From Ditylenchus dipsaci (lineage: Eukaryota; Nematoda; Chromadorea; Rhabditida; Anguinidae), in contig SADC01000909.1 in NCBI GenBank assembly GCA_004194705.1, positions 372,001 through 436,000 on the forward strand: 64,000 nt of DNA, read 5' to 3'. Of this stretch, positions 61,037 to 64,000 are shown piece by piece; within the stretch, counting starts at the first letter, position 1; each line of letters begins with the position of its first letter. The notes beneath the pieces were generated by a model. It saw nothing but the letters and a program-made list of their open reading frames with translations, ran no database searches and was not told the origin of the DNA. Made by a program: the position numbers and the translations under genes.

Positions 61037-62056
61037 GTACTTCTCTAAATTTATTGTACAAATTATAAGCGTTTTAGCAGGACTAAATGTTGTGAAGGCA
61101 TTGTGTAATATTCTTGGCTATTTACGTCAGCTTGTCCAATTAATATTCATCAAATGGTTCAACGGTTGAAAAATGCTATATTTCAAATTTTTACAAACAC
61201 AATGTATAAAGCTCCACCTTACAAGTTATTTTTTTCGAAACTAAATATTATCTTGGAGAGTGATTTTCGATTTGTATGAAATATATTTTATTTTGCTTCT
61301 GATTTTTTGACTACCACACCAGAACCATACACTAAATGATTTATTTTTGAAAGAAAACAAGTAGAGCTGTGGGTTATAAAGAGAATCTGCCATTGATATT
61401 GAAGGTACTCTATTTATGACGTACTAGGCATAAAATTTATTTACAAAATGACATTAATTGGGGCCGCCCAATGCTAATTAGCCGGCTAATAAGCGCTAAT
61501 TAGCTTCATTAGTTAAACGCGTAATTAAGCCGGAAAAAATCAATTTAACCGGCGTTTGACTCGCCTTTTGGTTAGTTTTTTAATGCATAGATGAACAAGA
61601 AGAGGCAACTGAAGAAACCTATGTGGTGCATGAAGAATTGTATTTTTTGTTGATGGTTTTAAGTTTTGCTAAGTTTTAAGTTTCTACATGTGTTTTATGA
61701 AATTTTTGAAGAATTAGGATTTTTCCTAATTACCGGCTAATTAAGCTGATTTCTAATTATCTGGCTAATTAGACAACTCTAAGGTTACTGATGAAGACGT
61801 GAAAATACAGGGTGTTTCAAGAAATATCGACACTTTTAATCATTTTTGCCGGAATTGAATTTTCATTTGAACGACCTTTAAAACGGGCATAACTTTTTTA
61901 TAGACCATTTTTTGGGCAGCGACATATTGCGCCATATCATATTGCGCCATATCAAATTGCGCCATATCAAATTGCGCCGTATTCAAATTGCGCCACCGCA
62001 AATTGCGCCGCATTCAAATTGCGCCATTGTGTAGTGTAATGAAACATCTCCATTAA
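61037..62056. other. Intergenic region with CTAATTAG-cluster repeat
   Basis: No gene is seen. 61455-61785 carries inverted clusters of GCTAATTAGCCGGCTAAT-like motifs at both ends, and 61920-62030 holds about seven tandem-like copies of (CA)AATTGCGCC(ATAT), similar to motif clusters at other element ends in this window. Confidence 0.55.
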
Positions 62057-62416
62057 AGGATCGGTTTAGCAAATGGTCAGAGTATTTATACTGAAAGAGG
62101 CAATGTCCTTGGCTTCTGCAATGGCTATTCAATGAGGTTTCGTGAGGTGAGCAATATCAACAAACCAAGAGCATCTGGTGAAAAGAAGATGCATCATGGT
62201 CATCTCCCTGATACAGCTCTTATTGAAGTTTTTTTCGTTTTTGCAGCGGTTTCTTTTATCTCATACTTTAAGGTCAGGAAGAGGGTCTTGGAAGCGATTT
62301 CAGAGGCAGAAAGCAATCGTGACACAACAGTGAGTAGCATAATGGATATAGCATTCAACGGGCTTGTGGGTGACTGGCCCGAATGTTCTAGAATCTTCAA
62401 GCTTTGGACTTCTTGA
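62057..62416 (+). pseudogene. FLYWCH-domain / MULE transposase N-terminal remnant
   Basis: The frame reads YTERGNVLGFCNGYSMRFRE, then KKMHHGHLPDTALIE and, after a hydrophobic interruption, RKRVLEAISEAESNRDTTVS-SIMDIAFNGL. RGN..L.F.GY.xR followed by H..H.PD...IE and a helix with SI...A is the layout of FLYWCH fingers and the segment after them in MULE-type transposases (family knowledge). The WxC..C metal-binding part is missing, so the finger is broken. The interruption could be an intron or insertion. The motif cluster at 61920-62030 may be the element's subterminal region. Confidence 0.55.
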
Positions 62417-63326
62417 CTCTTTTTTAAGCACTTTTTGCTACTTCAGTGCTATACACAGTTTAATGGTATTGCCGTGATGTCCCCTAGGAGGTGTTACCAT
62501 GTCATCTAGGTGGTAGTATTCAGATACCTATGTGGTGGTCGGTGGTACGTAGGCATTATTTAGATGATATCACTCAAATAGTCCAGGGTTGAACCCTAAA
62601 AAAAGTCTGCCTCTTATCCCTAAATGTTTTGGATTTCACCGACAAAAGTAGAGGTAATTAGATTATTCGACAATTAATGGCGATTACGGCACATAGAAAG
62701 TGGTACCTAGCCATCCAGGTGGTAGTACCCAGCTGCCTCCGGGATGGTACTTAGGCAGTGTTCTGGTGCTGGTACTCAAATAGTCGACGATCAAACGATC
62801 CGCTTTTCACAATGGCTAATGAAAAATTGCAGGAAAAGTAATTCTTCTTGTGGGACTCGAACTTTCTAATAAAGGTGATGCCCGCCACAGGGATTCGAAC
62901 CTTACAGATCAATTTACCTGCAGATCAATTTACTGCAGATCAATTTAAATAACGCCATCTAAGCTATATACATACGCAATTTCAAGCTCGACCTCGAACT
63001 CGATGTACGTGAACACCATCGAGTTAGAGTTCGGGTTTTTGAGTACATGAACACCTCTTACCCGAACTCTAACTCTAACAATGTGAACAAGCCATGAAAT
63101 ACTATGTATTTATGCCTTTTCAATGCCACTCATTGGGTTCAAAAATCTATCGAGCTTACAATTATTAAGGTTCGCTCGTCACAGAATTCAGAAGAAAAGA
63201 CAAATAATAGCTTTAGAAATTAATGAGATTATTTTTTATACATTCTATCCACACAATGACAAAATTCCAAATTGTGAAAAAAATTCGCAGAGTTTATAAC
63301 CATAATTTCTCTTTTCTGATTGACTT
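62417..63326. other. Intergenic region with degenerate GGTAGTACC repeats
   Basis: 62490-62780 contains many degenerate GGTGGTAGTACC(C)A units, also found at 53960-54130 and, inverted, at 56310-56470. A tRNA-like B box (rc GGTTCGAATCCCTG) lies at about 62893. At 62980-63085, CTCGAACTCGATGT and GAACTCTAACTCTAA form another weak fold-back. Confidence 0.55.
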
Positions 63327-63574
63327 TTAACACGGGGAGCGCGGTGTGCACCAAACTATCCGTTTTGTGCAGGATTTCACGCTGAGCACGAACCCGGTGT
63401 CAGATTTGTAAATTTGTTAGAAGGTAGAGAGAATTCAAGAAGTTGATGATACAACTTCAGGGCTGTTTTACCGTTCCAAGTCATCCTGTTTCTGAATTTT
63501 TTTCAGCCATTGTTCTCAGCGTGAAATCTCGCATAAAACAAGTAGTTTGGTAAACGCCGCCCTTCCCGTGTTAA
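63327..63574. mobile_element. TTAA-flanked palindromic MITE, copy 2
   Basis: The element is 63331-63570 with TTAA on both sides. TIR CACGGGGAGCGCGGTGTGCA against CACGGGAAGGGCGGCGTTTA, sharing the CCAAACTA..CGTTTTGTGC block with copy 1 at 24875-24991. Confidence 0.78.
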
Positions 63575-63622
63575 AGATATGTGATTTAGCCGAAAGTATT
63601 TCGCAAGTTTGAATCCGGCCGC

Positions 63623-63628
63623 TTTATT
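63623..63628 (-). promoter_or_regulatory. Possible polyadenylation signal of the right-edge gene
   Basis: Minus-strand AATAAA about 170 nt after the stop codon at 63799. Confidence 0.35.
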
Positions 63629-63798
63629 TACAACACATTCCAAAACATAAATTATCGATTGAGCTTGTAATCTAAAGGGGATTTTCGGAAGTCTATAAAC
63701 TGTAAATATAGCAATAAGTCACAAATATAAATTCAGCTATTTTTGGAATTAAGTAAAAAGCAATTCATTTTATACACGTAAATTGAATTTTTTAAACA

Positions 63799-64000
63799 TT
63801 AATCAGTTTGGTGAGTCGAAGAAGTTGGCTTGGAAGTGGATGGGTAGTCCAAATTAATTCTTTGGTCAATAGGACGCGCATTCTTTGAAATAATACTTCG
63901 GCGAGGCTGAGTATTATTAGACTTGCCAAAACTCGATGGTCCAGAATCGTCTCTGCTAATAATAATCATGTCTCCTGGATCCTCCTCCACAAACTCGGGT
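63799..64000 (-). CDS. C-terminal exon of an unidentified gene, cut by the window edge
   Basis: An open minus-strand frame runs from the window edge to a stop at 63799. It reads EFVEEDPGDMIIISRDDSG, then PRRSIISKNARPIDQRINLD and a Ser/Thr/Pro-rich end (YPSTSKPTSSTHQTD). The acidic then Ser/Arg-rich composition suggests a disordered tail. I do not recognise the family. Sense codon usage looks unbiased and ordinary, and a polyadenylation signal follows at a plausible distance. Confidence 0.5.
   Translation of the reverse strand, partial: PEFVEEDPGDMIIISRDDSGPSSFGKSNNTQPRRSIISKNARPIDQRINLDYPSTSKPTSSTHQTD

Noticed and set aside
56710..62965. Functional tRNA genes at about 56.7 and 62.9 kb
   Set aside because: A good B box is present, but the A box, acceptor stem and anticodon arm do not form, and GATCAATT repeats occupy the middle.

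Overview
The window is nuclear DNA from a bilaterian animal, almost certainly an invertebrate. It is AT-rich and its genes are split by many short GT-AG introns. The gene set includes an engrailed-class homeobox gene, a STIM calcium sensor, an Fe65/APBB adaptor, an AFF/AF4-family elongation scaffold and DNA polymerase kappa. I cannot place the phylum. No operons, bacterial signals or CRISPR arrays are present.

Layout: Fe65-like gene (1-8569, +, 5' end cut by the window edge); AFF-like gene (11638-20725, -, convergent with Fe65, 5' end not found); a 5.3-kb Mutator-like composite element (22991-28330) with ~120-bp terminal inverted repeats and 9-bp target duplications, holding an intron-bearing topoisomerase III-alpha fragment, a Helitron 3' end and a hierarchical minisatellite; STIM (30274-34651, +, complete, 13 exons); nested hAT elements (36660-38151); NIFK-like RRM gene (38634-39671, +); a four-level nest of inverted-repeat elements (41486-43846); engrailed (49574-57671, +, 4 exons); POLK (57871-61036, -, 18 exons, tail to tail with engrailed, stop codons 200 bp apart); a FLYWCH/MULE remnant (about 62 kb); and the last exon of an unidentified minus-strand gene at the right edge. 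The exon models come from splice sites, phase continuity and conserved protein motifs read directly. Exon lengths sum to whole codons in every gene once the single-base gaps below are allowed for.

The genes have no obvious shared pathway: adaptor signalling (Fe65), Pol II elongation (AFF), store-operated Ca2+ entry (STIM), nucleolar RNA binding (NIFK), segment/neural patterning (engrailed) and translesion synthesis (POLK). Three features dominate the rest. First, introns and intergenic DNA are packed with long inverted-repeat (fold-back) elements, many nested and several with exact 8-bp, TA or TTAA target duplications. Second, five positions in otherwise conserved coding frames need exactly one extra base, mostly in homopolymers, suggesting an incompletely polished long-read assembly. 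Third, every gene with a visible start codon has a splice-acceptor-like AG 0-11 nt upstream of the ATG, compatible with spliced-leader trans-splicing.
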